The notes below the pieces were generated by a model. That model was given only the letters and a program-made list of their open reading frames with translations, had not been told where the DNA came from and did no database searches. Below, piece after piece: positions 45,383 through 53,837 of a stretch of 64,000 nucleotides of DNA; the first letter of the stretch is position 1, and every line of letters begins with the position of its first letter. The stretch comes from JAEXOD01 sp043805435 (GTDB lineage: Bacteria > Bacteroidota > Ignavibacteria > Ignavibacteriales > Melioribacteraceae): NCBI GenBank assembly GCA_043805435.1, contig JAZDHY010000044.1, positions 124,001 to 188,000 of the forward strand. The letters are read 5' to 3'. Made by a program: the position numbers and the translations under genes.

Positions 45383-45398
45383 TTTTAGGAGTACTTTT

Positions 45399-46040
45399 TT
45401 GGGTCAGAAAACACATCCAATAGGTTTTAGAGTCGGCGTAATAAGAGGCTGGGAATCAAACTGGTATGAAAACCATAGTTATGCCAGCAAATTGTTAGAG
45501 GACAGAAGACTAAGAATTTATTTAAGAAATCGTCTTAAAAAAGCCGGTCTTTCAAGAATAGTAATTGATAGGACATCAAAAAACATAACAGTAACACTTT
45601 ACACTTCACGTCCGGGAGTAGTTATCGGTAAAAGCGGGAAAGAAATTTCTCAGATTGAACAAGAATTAAAAAAGTATACCGATAAAGAAGTGAAAATTCA
45701 AATTTCTGAAATTAAACGTCCGGAAATAGATGCTAATTTAGTAGCTGAAAATATTGCTACTCAAATTGAAGGCAGAATTTCATTCAGAAGAGCGATGAAA
45801 CAAACAATTTCATCTGCTATGAGAATGGGAGCAGAAGGAATAAGAATAATGTGTTCAGGCCGGTTGGGTGGAGCAGAAATGGCTCGTACCGAACAGTATA
45901 AAGAAGGTAAAATACCTTTACATACAATTCGTGCCGATATAGATTATGCTACTGCAACTGCAAGAACTATTTATGGAGCTATTGGCATAAAAGTTTGGAT
46001 TTCAAACGGCGAGAAGCTAGGTAAACGTGTATCAGAATAA
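45399..46040 (+). CDS. rpsC: Ribosomal protein S3
   Basis: 213 aa. The true start is TTG 45399 (reads MGQKTHPIGFRVG, the family start) with TTAGGAG at 45385-45391; the longer open frame from 45366 overlaps rplV and is not used. KH domain 'RPGVVIGKSGKEISQIEQEL'. mRNA entry-site helicase function with S4. Confidence 0.97.
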   Translation: MGQKTHPIGFRVGVIRGWESNWYENHSYASKLLEDRRLRIYLRNRLKKAGLSRIVIDRTSKNITVTLYTSRPGVVIGKSGKEISQIEQELKKYTDKEVKIQISEIKRPEIDANLVAENIATQIEGRISFRRAMKQTISSAMRMGAEGIRIMCSGRLGGAEMARTEQYKEGKIPLHTIRADIDYATATARTIYGAIGIKVWISNGEKLGKRVSE

Positions 46041-46058
46041 GAGCTTAGAGGTAAATTA

Positions 46059-46475
46059 ATGTTACAGCCAAAACGAGTTAAATATAGAAAATCACAGCGT
46101 GGCCGACGTAAAGGTATGGCTACAAGAGGTAATAGAGTAGATTTTGGTGATTTTGGATTAAAAGCTTTAGAACCTGCATGGATAACCAGCAGACAAATTG
46201 AAGCATGCAGAATAGCGATTACCAGAAAAATGAAACGCGATGGTAAAGTTTGGATTAGAATATTTCCTGACAAACCTGTATCTAAAAAACCATTAGAAAC
46301 ACGTATGGGAAAAGGAAAAGGTGCTCCGGAATTTTGGGTTGCAGTTGTAAAACCCGGTAGAATTATGTTTGAAATATCCGGTGTTTCACGTGAGTTAGCA
46401 AATGAAGCTTTATCAATTGCTATACATAAGTTACCTATTAAATCTAAAATTGTTTGTAGACCAGATTACGAATAA
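46059..46475 (+). CDS. rplP: Ribosomal protein L16
   Basis: 138 aa. 'MLQPKRVKYRKSQRGRRKG', 'ITSRQIEACRIAITRKMKRDGKVWIRIFPDKP', 'MGKGKGAPEFWVAVVKPG' are the family blocks. Close to the A-site tRNA elbow. Confidence 0.98.
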   Translation: MLQPKRVKYRKSQRGRRKGMATRGNRVDFGDFGLKALEPAWITSRQIEACRIAITRKMKRDGKVWIRIFPDKPVSKKPLETRMGKGKGAPEFWVAVVKPGRIMFEISGVSRELANEALSIAIHKLPIKSKIVCRPDYE

Positions 46476-46486
46476 AGGGAACTAAA

Positions 46487-46717
46487 ATGAAAATATATCA
46501 AATACGTGAAATGAGTAGTGATGAACTACAAAAAAGAATTCTAGAAGAACAAAGCAATCTTATAGATTTAAGGTTTCAAAATGAGCTGAAAAGTCTTACT
46601 AATACTGCAAAATTAAATACAGTAAAAAAAGATATTTCTAAAATGAAAACAGTTCTAAAAGAAAGAGAACTATTAGCCGTTAAAAGCTCGAATGTAACAA
46701 AAGATGGAGATAAGTAG
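46487..46717 (+). CDS. rpmC: Ribosomal protein L29
   Basis: 76 aa, helical hairpin at the tunnel exit. 'MKIYQIREMSSDELQKRILEEQSNLIDLRFQ' is typical. The C-terminus is a little longer than the usual ~65 aa. Confidence 0.95.
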   Translation: MKIYQIREMSSDELQKRILEEQSNLIDLRFQNELKSLTNTAKLNTVKKDISKMKTVLKERELLAVKSSNVTKDGDK

Positions 46718-46722
46718 TAATT

Positions 46723-46980
46723 ATGGAAAATAGAAATCTCAGAAAAACAAAAGTTGGTGAAGTAATTTCTAATAAAATGGAAAAAAGTATTGTTATAGCC
46801 ATTGAAAGACAGGTTGCTCATCCGATTTACAAAAAATACTTCAAAAAAACAACTAAACTGATGGCTCATGATGAAAAGAATGAGTGTAAAATTGGAGATG
46901 TTGTAAAAATCGAAGAAACCAGACCTTTAAGTAAAAGGAAAAACTGGCGTTTAGTTGAAATAGTAAAAAAAGCTAAGTAA
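46723..46980 (+). CDS. rpsQ: Ribosomal protein S17
   Basis: 85 aa. OB fold; 'KTKVGEVISNKMEKSIVIAIERQVAHPIYKKYFKKTTKLMAHDE' and 'IGDVVKIEETRPLSKRKNWRLVEI' diagnostic. Last gene of the S10 segment; rplN opens the spc segment 27 bases on. Confidence 0.98.
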   Translation: MENRNLRKTKVGEVISNKMEKSIVIAIERQVAHPIYKKYFKKTTKLMAHDEKNECKIGDVVKIEETRPLSKRKNWRLVEIVKKAK

Positions 46981-47007
46981 TTGGTATATCGATAAGGAGT
47001 TTATTCA

Positions 47008-47376
47008 ATGGTACAGCAAGAAACAAATTTAGTAGTAGCTGATAATTCAGGAGCAAAACGGGTACGTTGTATTAAAGTACTTGGCGGAACACGAAGAAGA
47101 TATGCAAGTGTTGGAGACGTAATTGTTGTTTCTGTAAAAGCTGCTATACCTGGTGGCGGTGTTAAAAAAGGTGAAGTTTCTAAAGCCGTAATAGTACGCA
47201 CCAAAAAAGAAATTCGTAGAAATGATGGTTCATATATTAGATTTGACGAAAATGCTGCAGTTTTATTAAACAGCCAAGGCGAACCAAGAGGTACACGTAT
47301 TTTTGGACCGGTAGCAAGAGAGTTACGCGATAAAAAATATATGAAAATAATTTCTTTAGCACCCGAAGTATTATAA
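47008..47376 (+). CDS. rplN: Ribosomal protein L14
   Basis: 122 aa. 'VADNSGAKRVRCIKVLGG', 'SVKAAIPGGGVKKGEVSKAVIVRTKK', 'FDENAAVLLNSQGEPRGTRIFGPVARELR' are typical. AAGGAG precedes it. Confidence 0.98.
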   Translation: MVQQETNLVVADNSGAKRVRCIKVLGGTRRRYASVGDVIVVSVKAAIPGGGVKKGEVSKAVIVRTKKEIRRNDGSYIRFDENAAVLLNSQGEPRGTRIFGPVARELRDKKYMKIISLAPEVL

Positions 47377-47389
47377 TAGAGGTTATAAG

Positions 47390-47719
47390 ATGAAGATACA
47401 TAAAAATGATACAGTAATAGTTGTTGCCGGAAACAATAAAGGATCAAAAGGAAAAGTACTTAAAGTATTTCCTAAAGAAAACAGAGTAATTATAGAAAGT
47501 GTAAATTTTCATAAAAAACATACTAAACCTAGTCAGAAAAATCCTCAGGGTGGTATAGTTGAAAAAGAAGCTCCAATTAATGTTTCTAACGTAATGGTTA
47601 TAGATCCTAAAAACAATTTACCTACCAGAATTGGTAAAAAAATTGTAATTGATGATAAAACTGGAAAAAAAATTAGAGTACGCGTTAGTAAATTAAGCGG
47701 CGAAATGTTGGATAAATAA
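47390..47719 (+). CDS. rplX: Ribosomal protein L24
   Basis: 109 aa. KOW start 'KNDTVIVVAGNNKGSKGKVLKVFPKENRVIIESVN'. Assembly initiator for the 50S subunit. Standard length. Confidence 0.97.
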   Translation: MKIHKNDTVIVVAGNNKGSKGKVLKVFPKENRVIIESVNFHKKHTKPSQKNPQGGIVEKEAPINVSNVMVIDPKNNLPTRIGKKIVIDDKTGKKIRVRVSKLSGEMLDK

Positions 47720-47742
47720 TTATTCGAGGAATAAGTTTAAAA

Positions 47743-48408
47743 ATGGCTAAACAAGACAAACAACAAAATAAGCAAGTACAATCTAATAAAAAGGAAAAAG
47801 CTGTAAAACCGGCTGAAACCGTAAAAGTAGTTGAAAATTTTATTGAAGATAAAGTACCTGCTAGATTATTTGAGAGATATAAAAGCGAAATAGTTCCAAA
47901 ATTAATTGCTGAATTCTCATATAAAAATGTAATGGAAGTACCCAAGTTAGTTAAAATAGTTATTAACATGGGTGTTGGTGAAGCAGCCGTTGACGGAAAG
48001 TTATTAGATGAAGCAATAAAAGATTTAGAAACTATTGCCGGTCAAAAATCTTCGGTAAGAGTATCTAAAAAATCAATATCTAACTTCAAATTGCGTGAAG
48101 GTATGAAAATTGGCGCAATGGTTACATTACGTCAAAATAAAATGTACGAATTTTTAGATAGATTTATTACATTAGCATTACCACGTGTTCGTGACTTTAA
48201 AGGTATTTCTGATAAATCGTTTGACGGAAGAGGAAATTACTCTTTAGGTCTTAAAGAACAAATTATTTTTCCTGAAATAAATGTTGATAAAATAAGCAGA
48301 GTAAGAGGAATGGATGTAACATTTGTTACTACTGCAAAGACAGATAAAGAAGCATATGCATTATTAGCTGCTTTTGGTGTACCTTTTAGAAAGAAAGAAA
48401 TTAATTAA
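47743..48408 (+). CDS. rplE: Ribosomal protein L5 with N-terminal extension
   Basis: 221 aa, about 40 longer than the usual ~180. The canonical protein begins near residue 39 ('VPARLFERYKSEIVPKLI'). The extra N-terminus (residues 1-38) is rich in Lys, Gln and Glu and looks disordered. Core motifs 'PKLVKIVINMGVGEA', 'SVRVSKKSISNFKLREGMKIGAMVTLRQNKMYEFLDR' are normal. It holds 5S rRNA in the central protuberance. The ATG at 47743 has GAGGA upstream and no internal ATG precedes the core, so the extension is probably real. Confidence 0.95.
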   Translation: MAKQDKQQNKQVQSNKKEKAVKPAETVKVVENFIEDKVPARLFERYKSEIVPKLIAEFSYKNVMEVPKLVKIVINMGVGEAAVDGKLLDEAIKDLETIAGQKSSVRVSKKSISNFKLREGMKIGAMVTLRQNKMYEFLDRFITLALPRVRDFKGISDKSFDGRGNYSLGLKEQIIFPEINVDKISRVRGMDVTFVTTAKTDKEAYALLAAFGVPFRKKEIN

Positions 48409-48417
48409 GGGATATAT

Positions 48418-48687
48418 ATGGCAAGAAAATGCTTAATTGCACGCGAAGAAAAAAGAAGAAGGACAGTTGAAAAATATGCTGCGCTTCGCAAAGAGTTAAA
48501 AGAAAAAGGTGATTACGAAGCATTACAGGCTTTACCAAAAAATGCTTCTCCTATACGCTTACATAATAGATGTTTAATTACCGGTCGTCCACGCGGCTAC
48601 TATAGAAAGTTTGGTGTTTCCAGATTAGTATTTAGAGAGATGGCTTTACGTGGAGAAATTCCCGGTGTAAAAAAAGCAAGTTGGTAA
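48418..48687 (+). CDS. rpsN: Ribosomal protein S14, zinc-free form
   Basis: 89 aa long form without the CxxC pairs of the zinc form. 'ARKCLIAREEKRRRTVEKY', 'LHNRCLITGRPRGYYRKFGVSRLVFREMALRGEIPGVKKASW' complete. Head of the small subunit. Confidence 0.97.
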   Translation: MARKCLIAREEKRRRTVEKYAALRKELKEKGDYEALQALPKNASPIRLHNRCLITGRPRGYYRKFGVSRLVFREMALRGEIPGVKKASW

Positions 48688-48705
48688 TATTTTGGAGGAA
48701 GATAA

Positions 48706-49101
48706 ATGCCAGTAACAGACCCGATAGCTGATTATTTGACTAGAGTAAGAAATGCTGTAAAAGCTAAAAAGAAATATGTTGATATTCCAGCTTCGAAAAT
48801 GAAAATAAGTATTAGTGAAATTCTAAAAAGTAACAATTTTATAAAAGATTTTGTTATATTAGAAGACAATAAACAAAATGTTATCCGTGTTCAGTTAAAG
48901 TATAGCCAATATGGTCCGGCTTTAACAGGATTGAAACGAGTAAGTACACCGGGTTTACGTTCTTATGTACCCACTGAAAGTGTACCACGTGTATTAAATG
49001 GATTAGGATTATCCATCATATCTACATCAAAAGGATTGCTCACAGGTAGTGATGCTAGAAAAGCAAATGTGGGCGGCGAAGTAATTTGCTATATTTGGTA
49101 A
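48706..49101 (+). CDS. rpsH: Ribosomal protein S8
   Basis: 131 aa. 'DPIADYLTRVRNAVKAKKKYVDIPASKMKISI', 'STPGLRSYV', 'GLSIISTSKGLLTGSDARKANVGGEVICYIW' typical. TTTGGAGGA upstream. In enterics S8 represses the spc operon. Confidence 0.98.
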   Translation: MPVTDPIADYLTRVRNAVKAKKKYVDIPASKMKISISEILKSNNFIKDFVILEDNKQNVIRVQLKYSQYGPALTGLKRVSTPGLRSYVPTESVPRVLNGLGLSIISTSKGLLTGSDARKANVGGEVICYIW

Positions 49102-49119
49102 TTTTAACGAGGTTTAGCT

Positions 49120-49656
49120 GTGTCGAGAATTGGTAAAAAGCCTATTGATATAAAAGGTGTAACGGTAACTAAAGAAAATGATATCGTTAAAGTAAAAGGA
49201 GCACTTGGTGAGTTAGCAACTAAAGTGCATCAAAATGTTACAGTTGATATTCAGAGCGAAGAAATAATTGTAACAAGAAAGGATGATCAAAAGGAAAATA
49301 GATCATTACATGGATTAACACGTGCTTTAATACAAAATATGGTTACCGGTGTTACTACCGGATTTACTAAAACACTTGATATAGTTGGTGTTGGGTATCG
49401 TGCAGAAGCCAAAGGTAATTGTGTTCTTTTTAATTTAGGTTATTCGCACCCAATATTATTTGAACCACCGGTTGGAATAAAGATTGAAGTTCCTACAAAT
49501 ACTCAAATTAAAGTGTTTGGTAGTGATAAAGCTTTAGTTGGTTTAGTAGCTGCAAAAATTCGTTCCTTAAAAGAACCTGAACCATATAAAGGTAAAGGAA
49601 TTAAGTATAGTAATGAAGTTATTATTAGAAAAGCTGGTAAAGCTGCTGGTAAGTAA
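49120..49656 (+). CDS. rplF: Ribosomal protein L6
   Basis: 178 aa from GTG. 'MSRIGKKPIDI', two duplicated domains, and 'IRSLKEPEPYKGKGIKY' near the end. Near the sarcin-ricin loop and factor site. Confidence 0.97.
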   Translation: MSRIGKKPIDIKGVTVTKENDIVKVKGALGELATKVHQNVTVDIQSEEIIVTRKDDQKENRSLHGLTRALIQNMVTGVTTGFTKTLDIVGVGYRAEAKGNCVLFNLGYSHPILFEPPVGIKIEVPTNTQIKVFGSDKALVGLVAAKIRSLKEPEPYKGKGIKYSNEVIIRKAGKAAGK

Positions 49657-49681
49657 TAACCTTTTGGAGAAATGATTAAAA

Positions 49682-50047
49682 ATGATAAAAAAAGACTATA
49701 ATCGTAGAGCAAGAAAACAGGTAAGAGTAAGAAAAAAAATATTTGGTACACCAGAACGTCCAAGATTATCTGTTTTTAGAAGTTTAAATCAAATATATTT
49801 ACAAATAATTGATGATGTAAATAGAGTAACATTAGCTAGTGCTTCAAGCGTTTCTAAAGAAATTGTTGAAGAAATAAAAATTACAAAAACTAAAATTGCC
49901 AAAAGTAAATTGGTTGGTAAATTAGTTGGTAAAATAGCCTTAGAAAAAGGAATTACAACTGTAGTTTTTGATAGAAGTGGTTACGAATACCATGGTCGCA
50001 TACAAAGTGTTGCTGATGGAGCAAGAGAAGCAGGATTAAAGTTTTAA
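49682..50047 (+). CDS. rplR: Ribosomal protein L18
   Basis: 121 aa. Binds 5S rRNA with L5. 'ERPRLSVFRSLNQIYLQIIDD', 'GKIALEKGITTVVFDRSGYEYHGRIQSVADGAREAGLKF' typical. GGAGAAATG upstream. A tRNA gene begins 12 bases after its stop. Confidence 0.97.
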   Translation: MIKKDYNRRARKQVRVRKKIFGTPERPRLSVFRSLNQIYLQIIDDVNRVTLASASSVSKEIVEEIKITKTKIAKSKLVGKLVGKIALEKGITTVVFDRSGYEYHGRIQSVADGAREAGLKF

Positions 50048-50058
50048 AAGTTTATGAT

Positions 50059-50129
50059 TGCCGAGTCGTCTAATGGTAGGACAACGCCCTTTGGAGGCGT
50101 CTGTAGAGGTTCGAATCCTCTCCCGGCAG
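50059..50129 (+). tRNA. tRNA-Gln (TTG) inside the ribosomal protein operon
   Basis: Acceptor TGCCGAG/CCCGGCA (one A-C mismatch), discriminator G, anticodon loop CTTTGGA, anticodon TTG, T loop TTCGAAT; CCA is not encoded. It sits between rplR and rpsE on the coding strand, so it must be cut out of the spc mRNA by RNase P and 3' nucleases, or have its own start. Confidence 0.95.
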
Positions 50130-50172
50130 CAAAAATTTTTTTAAGTTAATATTTGAAACAACGGAGTTAAAA

Positions 50173-50679
50173 TTGAAGCCAAAAAAAGTATCGGGAATTG
50201 AAAACTTAAAAGAAAAGGTTGTACATATAAATCGCGTAGCCAAAGTAGTAAAAGGCGGTAGACGATTTAGCTTTAACGCTATAGTTGTAGTAGGTGACGG
50301 TAAAGGTCACGTTGGCGTAGGCTTAGGCAAAGCTAATGAAGTTACTGATGCTATTACTAAAGGCATGGAAGATGCTAAGAAAAACGTTTATAGAGTACCA
50401 ATCGTAAAAGGAACAATTCCACACGTAATTATTGGTAAATTTGGCGCTGGTAAAGTTTTATTAAAACCGGCAACCCCCGGAACCGGATTAATTGCCGGCG
50501 GTGGAGTTAGAGCAGTGTTAGAATCTGCTGGTATTCAGGACATCTTAACCAAGTCGTTAGGTTCCAGTAATCCTCATAACCAAGTTAAAGCAACCTTAAA
50601 TGGTTTAGTTAATTTAGTTGATGCCTTTTCGATGGCAAGGAAACGTGGTATGACCATTAACGAGTTATTTAATTCGTAA
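50173..50679 (+). CDS. rpsE: Ribosomal protein S5
   Basis: 168 aa from TTG preceded by CGGAG. 'KVVHINRVAKVVKGGRRFSFNAIVVVGDGKGHVGVGLGKANEV' and 'LLKPATPGTGLIAGGGVRAVLESAGIQDILTKSLGSSNPHN' complete. Its upstream region holds tRNA-Gln instead of the usual few bases. Confidence 0.97.
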   Translation: MKPKKVSGIENLKEKVVHINRVAKVVKGGRRFSFNAIVVVGDGKGHVGVGLGKANEVTDAITKGMEDAKKNVYRVPIVKGTIPHVIIGKFGAGKVLLKPATPGTGLIAGGGVRAVLESAGIQDILTKSLGSSNPHNQVKATLNGLVNLVDAFSMARKRGMTINELFNS

Positions 50680-50690
50680 CAGAGGCAATA

Positions 50691-50885
50691 ATGAGCAAAA
50701 AATTAAAAATAACACAAGTACGAAGCATTATCGATAGGCCTTTTACACAAAAAAGAACTATTGAAGCTCTCGGATTAGGAAGACCTAATTATGTAAAATT
50801 TCATAATGATACTCCTCAAATTCGTGGCATGATTAACAAAGTAAATCATCTTGTAAAAGTAGAAGAAATTGAAGAACAGGGTTAA
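50691..50885 (+). CDS. rpmD: Ribosomal protein L30
   Basis: 64 aa. 'KLKITQVRSIIDRPFTQKRTIEALGLGRPNYVKFHNDTPQIRGMINKVNHLVKV' is the whole family domain. Small 50S protein. Confidence 0.96.
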   Translation: MSKKLKITQVRSIIDRPFTQKRTIEALGLGRPNYVKFHNDTPQIRGMINKVNHLVKVEEIEEQG

Positions 50886-50891
50886 AAAATT

Positions 50892-51356
50892 ATGGATATA
50901 TTAAGCAATTTAAAATACGCCGAAGGTTCACACCATGTTAAAAAAAGAGTTGGACGTGGTGAAGGTTCCGGACATGGTGGACAGGCTACAAGAGGTATGA
51001 ACGGTCAAAGATCACGTGCAGGTGCTAAATTTCGTGCATGGTTTGAAGGTGGTCAAATGCCTCTTCAAAGAAGAGTACCAAAAAGAGGTTTTACAAATAT
51101 ATTTAAAATTTATTATCAAGCAATAAATGTTGAAAGAATACAATTATTAATTGATGAAAAAAAGGTAACTGATGGTATTATTAACGCTGCTGTTTTATAT
51201 AAACATGGTGTTTTATCAAAAGCTGCCGAACCTTATAAAATTTTAGGTGAAGGTGAATTAACAGCAACATTGAATATCGAAGCTCATAAATTTAGTGCTT
51301 CGGCTAAACAAAAAATTGAAGCAGTTGGCGGAACAATTAACGAGATAAAACTTTAA
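50892..51356 (+). CDS. rplO: Ribosomal protein L15
   Basis: 154 aa. Basic glycine-rich start 'KRVGRGEGSGHGGQATRGMNGQRSRAG', then 'FEGGQMPLQRRVPKRGF'. Its stop overlaps the secY start (TAATG). Confidence 0.97.
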   Translation: MDILSNLKYAEGSHHVKKRVGRGEGSGHGGQATRGMNGQRSRAGAKFRAWFEGGQMPLQRRVPKRGFTNIFKIYYQAINVERIQLLIDEKKVTDGIINAAVLYKHGVLSKAAEPYKILGEGELTATLNIEAHKFSASAKQKIEAVGGTINEIKL

Positions 51357-52684
51357 TGAGTAGGCTACAAGATACCTTTAGAAACATATTCAAAATTAGT
51401 GAACTAAGGCAAAAGATAGTTTTTACTTTAGCCTTGTTACTTATTGTGAGAGTTGGCTCCCACATAACTTTACCGGGAATCGATTCATTTTTGTTGTCAG
51501 AAGCCATGAGTGGCAAAACATCTGATAACTTATTTGGTCTTTATGACCTGTTTGTTGGTGGTGCTTTTTCTAACGCTGCAATATTTGCATTAGGAATTAT
51601 GCCCTATATTAGTGCATCTATTATTATTCAGTTGATGGGAGCTGTTGTTCCTTATTTCCAAAAACTTCAACGTGAAGGCGAAGATGGAAAGAAAAAAATA
51701 AGTCAACTTACAAGATATGGTACAGTACTAATTTCTGCCTTTCAGGCATGGGGTGTAACAGTACATTTAAATAGTCTTAATTATAATGGTGCTTCAATTA
51801 TTGCAGCACCTGGATTTACTTTTACAGTTACAGCAGTTTTGTTTTTAGTTGCCGGTACCATGTTTATGATGTGGCTTGGTGAACAAATTACAGATCATGG
51901 CATTGGTAATGGTATTTCACTTATAATATTTATTGGTATTGTTAATCGTCTTCCTTTTGCATTATTAGATGAATACAGACTTATTGCTGCAGGTCAACGT
52001 AATTTAATTATTGAAATTGTAATAATTGCTTTTATGGTTTTGATTATTGCAGGTATTGTTTTAGTTACACAAGGTACTCGTCGAATTCCTGTTCAATATG
52101 CAAAACGTGTTGTTGGAAGAAAAGTTTATGGTGGTGTTACACAGTATATACCATTACGAGTTAATACAGCAGGTGTAATGCCTATTATATTTGCTCAATC
52201 AATTATGTTTATTCCTAACACTGTTTTATCTTTTTTCCCTGATAGTGAAACAATGCAGACTTTATCGGGTTATTTTGCGTATACATCTTTTACATATTCA
52301 TTTATTTATGCAGTTATTATTGTTTTCTTTACATATTTTTATACTGCAATTGCCTTTAACCCTCAAGATGTAGCAGAAAATATGAAAAAACAGGGTGGAT
52401 TTGTTCCTGGTATTAGGCCGGGTAAACCTACTGCTGAATTTATTGATAATATCTTAACTAAAATAACTTTACCGGGTAGTATATTTTTAGCAATCATAGC
52501 TATTTTACCGGCTTTTGTTTCAAGATTTGGAGTGTCAGGTAGTTTTGCTTCATTTTTTGGCGGCACAAGTTTGCTAATTATGGTTGGTGTTGCTTTAGAT
52601 ACATTACAACAAATAGAATCTCATCTTTTAATGCGTCATTATGATGGTTTTATGAAATCAGGTAAAATTAGAGGTAGAAGATAA
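51356..52684 (+). CDS. secY: Preprotein translocase channel SecY
   Basis: 442 aa with ten membrane helices. It forms the protein-conducting pore with SecE (26485). 'RVGSHITLPGID', 'GIMPYISASIIIQLM', 'LTRYGTVL', 'MWLGEQITDHGIGNGISLIIF', 'IPVQYAKRVVGRKVYGG', 'FNPQDVAENMKKQGGFVPGIRPGKPT' are diagnostic. Coupled to rplO by start-stop overlap. Confidence 0.98.
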   Translation: MSRLQDTFRNIFKISELRQKIVFTLALLLIVRVGSHITLPGIDSFLLSEAMSGKTSDNLFGLYDLFVGGAFSNAAIFALGIMPYISASIIIQLMGAVVPYFQKLQREGEDGKKKISQLTRYGTVLISAFQAWGVTVHLNSLNYNGASIIAAPGFTFTVTAVLFLVAGTMFMMWLGEQITDHGIGNGISLIIFIGIVNRLPFALLDEYRLIAAGQRNLIIEIVIIAFMVLIIAGIVLVTQGTRRIPVQYAKRVVGRKVYGGVTQYIPLRVNTAGVMPIIFAQSIMFIPNTVLSFFPDSETMQTLSGYFAYTSFTYSFIYAVIIVFFTYFYTAIAFNPQDVAENMKKQGGFVPGIRPGKPTAEFIDNILTKITLPGSIFLAIIAILPAFVSRFGVSGSFASFFGGTSLLIMVGVALDTLQQIESHLLMRHYDGFMKSGKIRGRR

Positions 52685-52703
52685 TAGAATATTTTGGTAT
52701 ATT

Positions 52704-53468
52704 GTGATTCTAATTAAAAATAATAAAGAAATTGATTTAATTAAAGAAAGTGCTAAAATAGTTGCTGAAACTTTACAACTTATTAAAAGTTATGTTAAAG
52801 CAGGCATAACTACTTTAGAACTTGATAAGATAGCAGAAGATTATATAAGAAGTAACAATGCTATACCGGCATTTAAAGGATATGGCAGAATGAATGATAT
52901 ACCGTTTCCCGGTTCAATTTGTGCTTCAATTGATGAAGAAGTTGTACATGGAATTCCTAGTACACGTGAATTGAAAGACGGTGAAATAATTTCGATAGAT
53001 ATTGGTGTTCTTAAAAATAATTATTATGGCGATGCTGCTTTATCGGTTGCGGTTGGTGAAATATCCCTTGAAAAGAAGAAACTTATGAAAATTACTGAAG
53101 AATCTTTATACAAAGGAATTGAAGCCGCAATTGCAGGAAACAGAATTGGAGATATTTCGTATGCAGTTCAAATGCATGTTGAATCTAATGGTTTTAGTAT
53201 TGTTAAAGATTTGACAGGTCATGGAGTTGGTAGAAAATTGCATGAAGACCCTCCAATTCCTAATTACGGAAAAAAAGGAAGTGGAGCTTTAATTAAAAAT
53301 GGAATGACATTGGCAATTGAACCAATGGTAAATGAAGGTACATTTAAGGTTAAGTTTGATCATTCCGATGGTTGGACGGTTACAACTGCCGATAATAAAC
53401 CTTCTGCTCATTTTGAACATACAATAGCAATTATAAATGGAAAACCAGAAATATTAAGCGTTTGTTAA
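52704..53468 (+). CDS. map: Methionine aminopeptidase, type I
   Basis: 254 aa from GTG. Removes the starting methionine from new proteins. Metal ligands are visible in 'ISIDIGVLKNNYYGDAA' (two Asp), 'LTGHGVGRKLHEDPPIPNYG' (His), 'AIEPMVNEG' (Glu) and 'SAHFEHTIAI' (Glu). It keeps the common secY-map-infA order. Confidence 0.97.
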   Translation: MILIKNNKEIDLIKESAKIVAETLQLIKSYVKAGITTLELDKIAEDYIRSNNAIPAFKGYGRMNDIPFPGSICASIDEEVVHGIPSTRELKDGEIISIDIGVLKNNYYGDAALSVAVGEISLEKKKLMKITEESLYKGIEAAIAGNRIGDISYAVQMHVESNGFSIVKDLTGHGVGRKLHEDPPIPNYGKKGSGALIKNGMTLAIEPMVNEGTFKVKFDHSDGWTVTTADNKPSAHFEHTIAIINGKPEILSVC

Positions 53469-53471
53469 ATT

Positions 53472-53690
53472 ATGGCTAAACAAGGACAGATTAAAGTTGA
53501 CGGTATAGTAACCGAAACATTACCAAATGCATATTTCAATGTAAAACTTGAAAATGGTCATGAAATATTGGCACATATTTCTGGTAAAATGAGAATGCAT
53601 TTTATAAAAATATTAGTTGGTGATAAGGTGGCAATAGAATTATCACCTTATGACTTGAATAAAGGTCGAATTACATATAGATATAAATAG
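53472..53690 (+). CDS. infA: Translation initiation factor IF-1
   Basis: 72 aa OB-fold protein that blocks the A site during initiation. 'QIKVDGIVTETLPNAYFNVKLENGHEILAHISGKMRMHFIKILVGDKVAIELSPYDLNKGRITYRYK' is the full domain. Three bases after map. Confidence 0.98.
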   Translation: MAKQGQIKVDGIVTETLPNAYFNVKLENGHEILAHISGKMRMHFIKILVGDKVAIELSPYDLNKGRITYRYK

Positions 53691-53699
53691 GAATTATCG

Positions 53700-53813
53700 A
53701 TGAAAGTACGTGTATCCATTAAAAAAATGTGTGATAATTGCAAAATAGTTAAAAGGAAAGGCGTTGTACGGGTTATTTGCAAAAACCCAAAACATAAACA
53801 ACGTCAAGGATAA
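53700..53813 (+). CDS. rpmJ: Ribosomal protein L36
   Basis: 37 aa, the smallest ribosomal protein. 'MKVRVSIKKMCDNCKIVKRKG' followed by 'VRVICKNPKHKQRQG'; zinc ligands C11, C14, C27 and H32 make this the zinc-binding form. It lies in its usual place between infA and rpsM. Confidence 0.97.
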   Translation: MKVRVSIKKMCDNCKIVKRKGVVRVICKNPKHKQRQG

Positions 53814-53837
53814 ATAATTAATTAGGAGGTTAACGAT

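Noticed and set aside
45366..45398. Longer rpsC start overlapping rplV
   Set aside because: S3 starts with MGQKTHP, which begins at TTG 45399 behind a good ribosome site.
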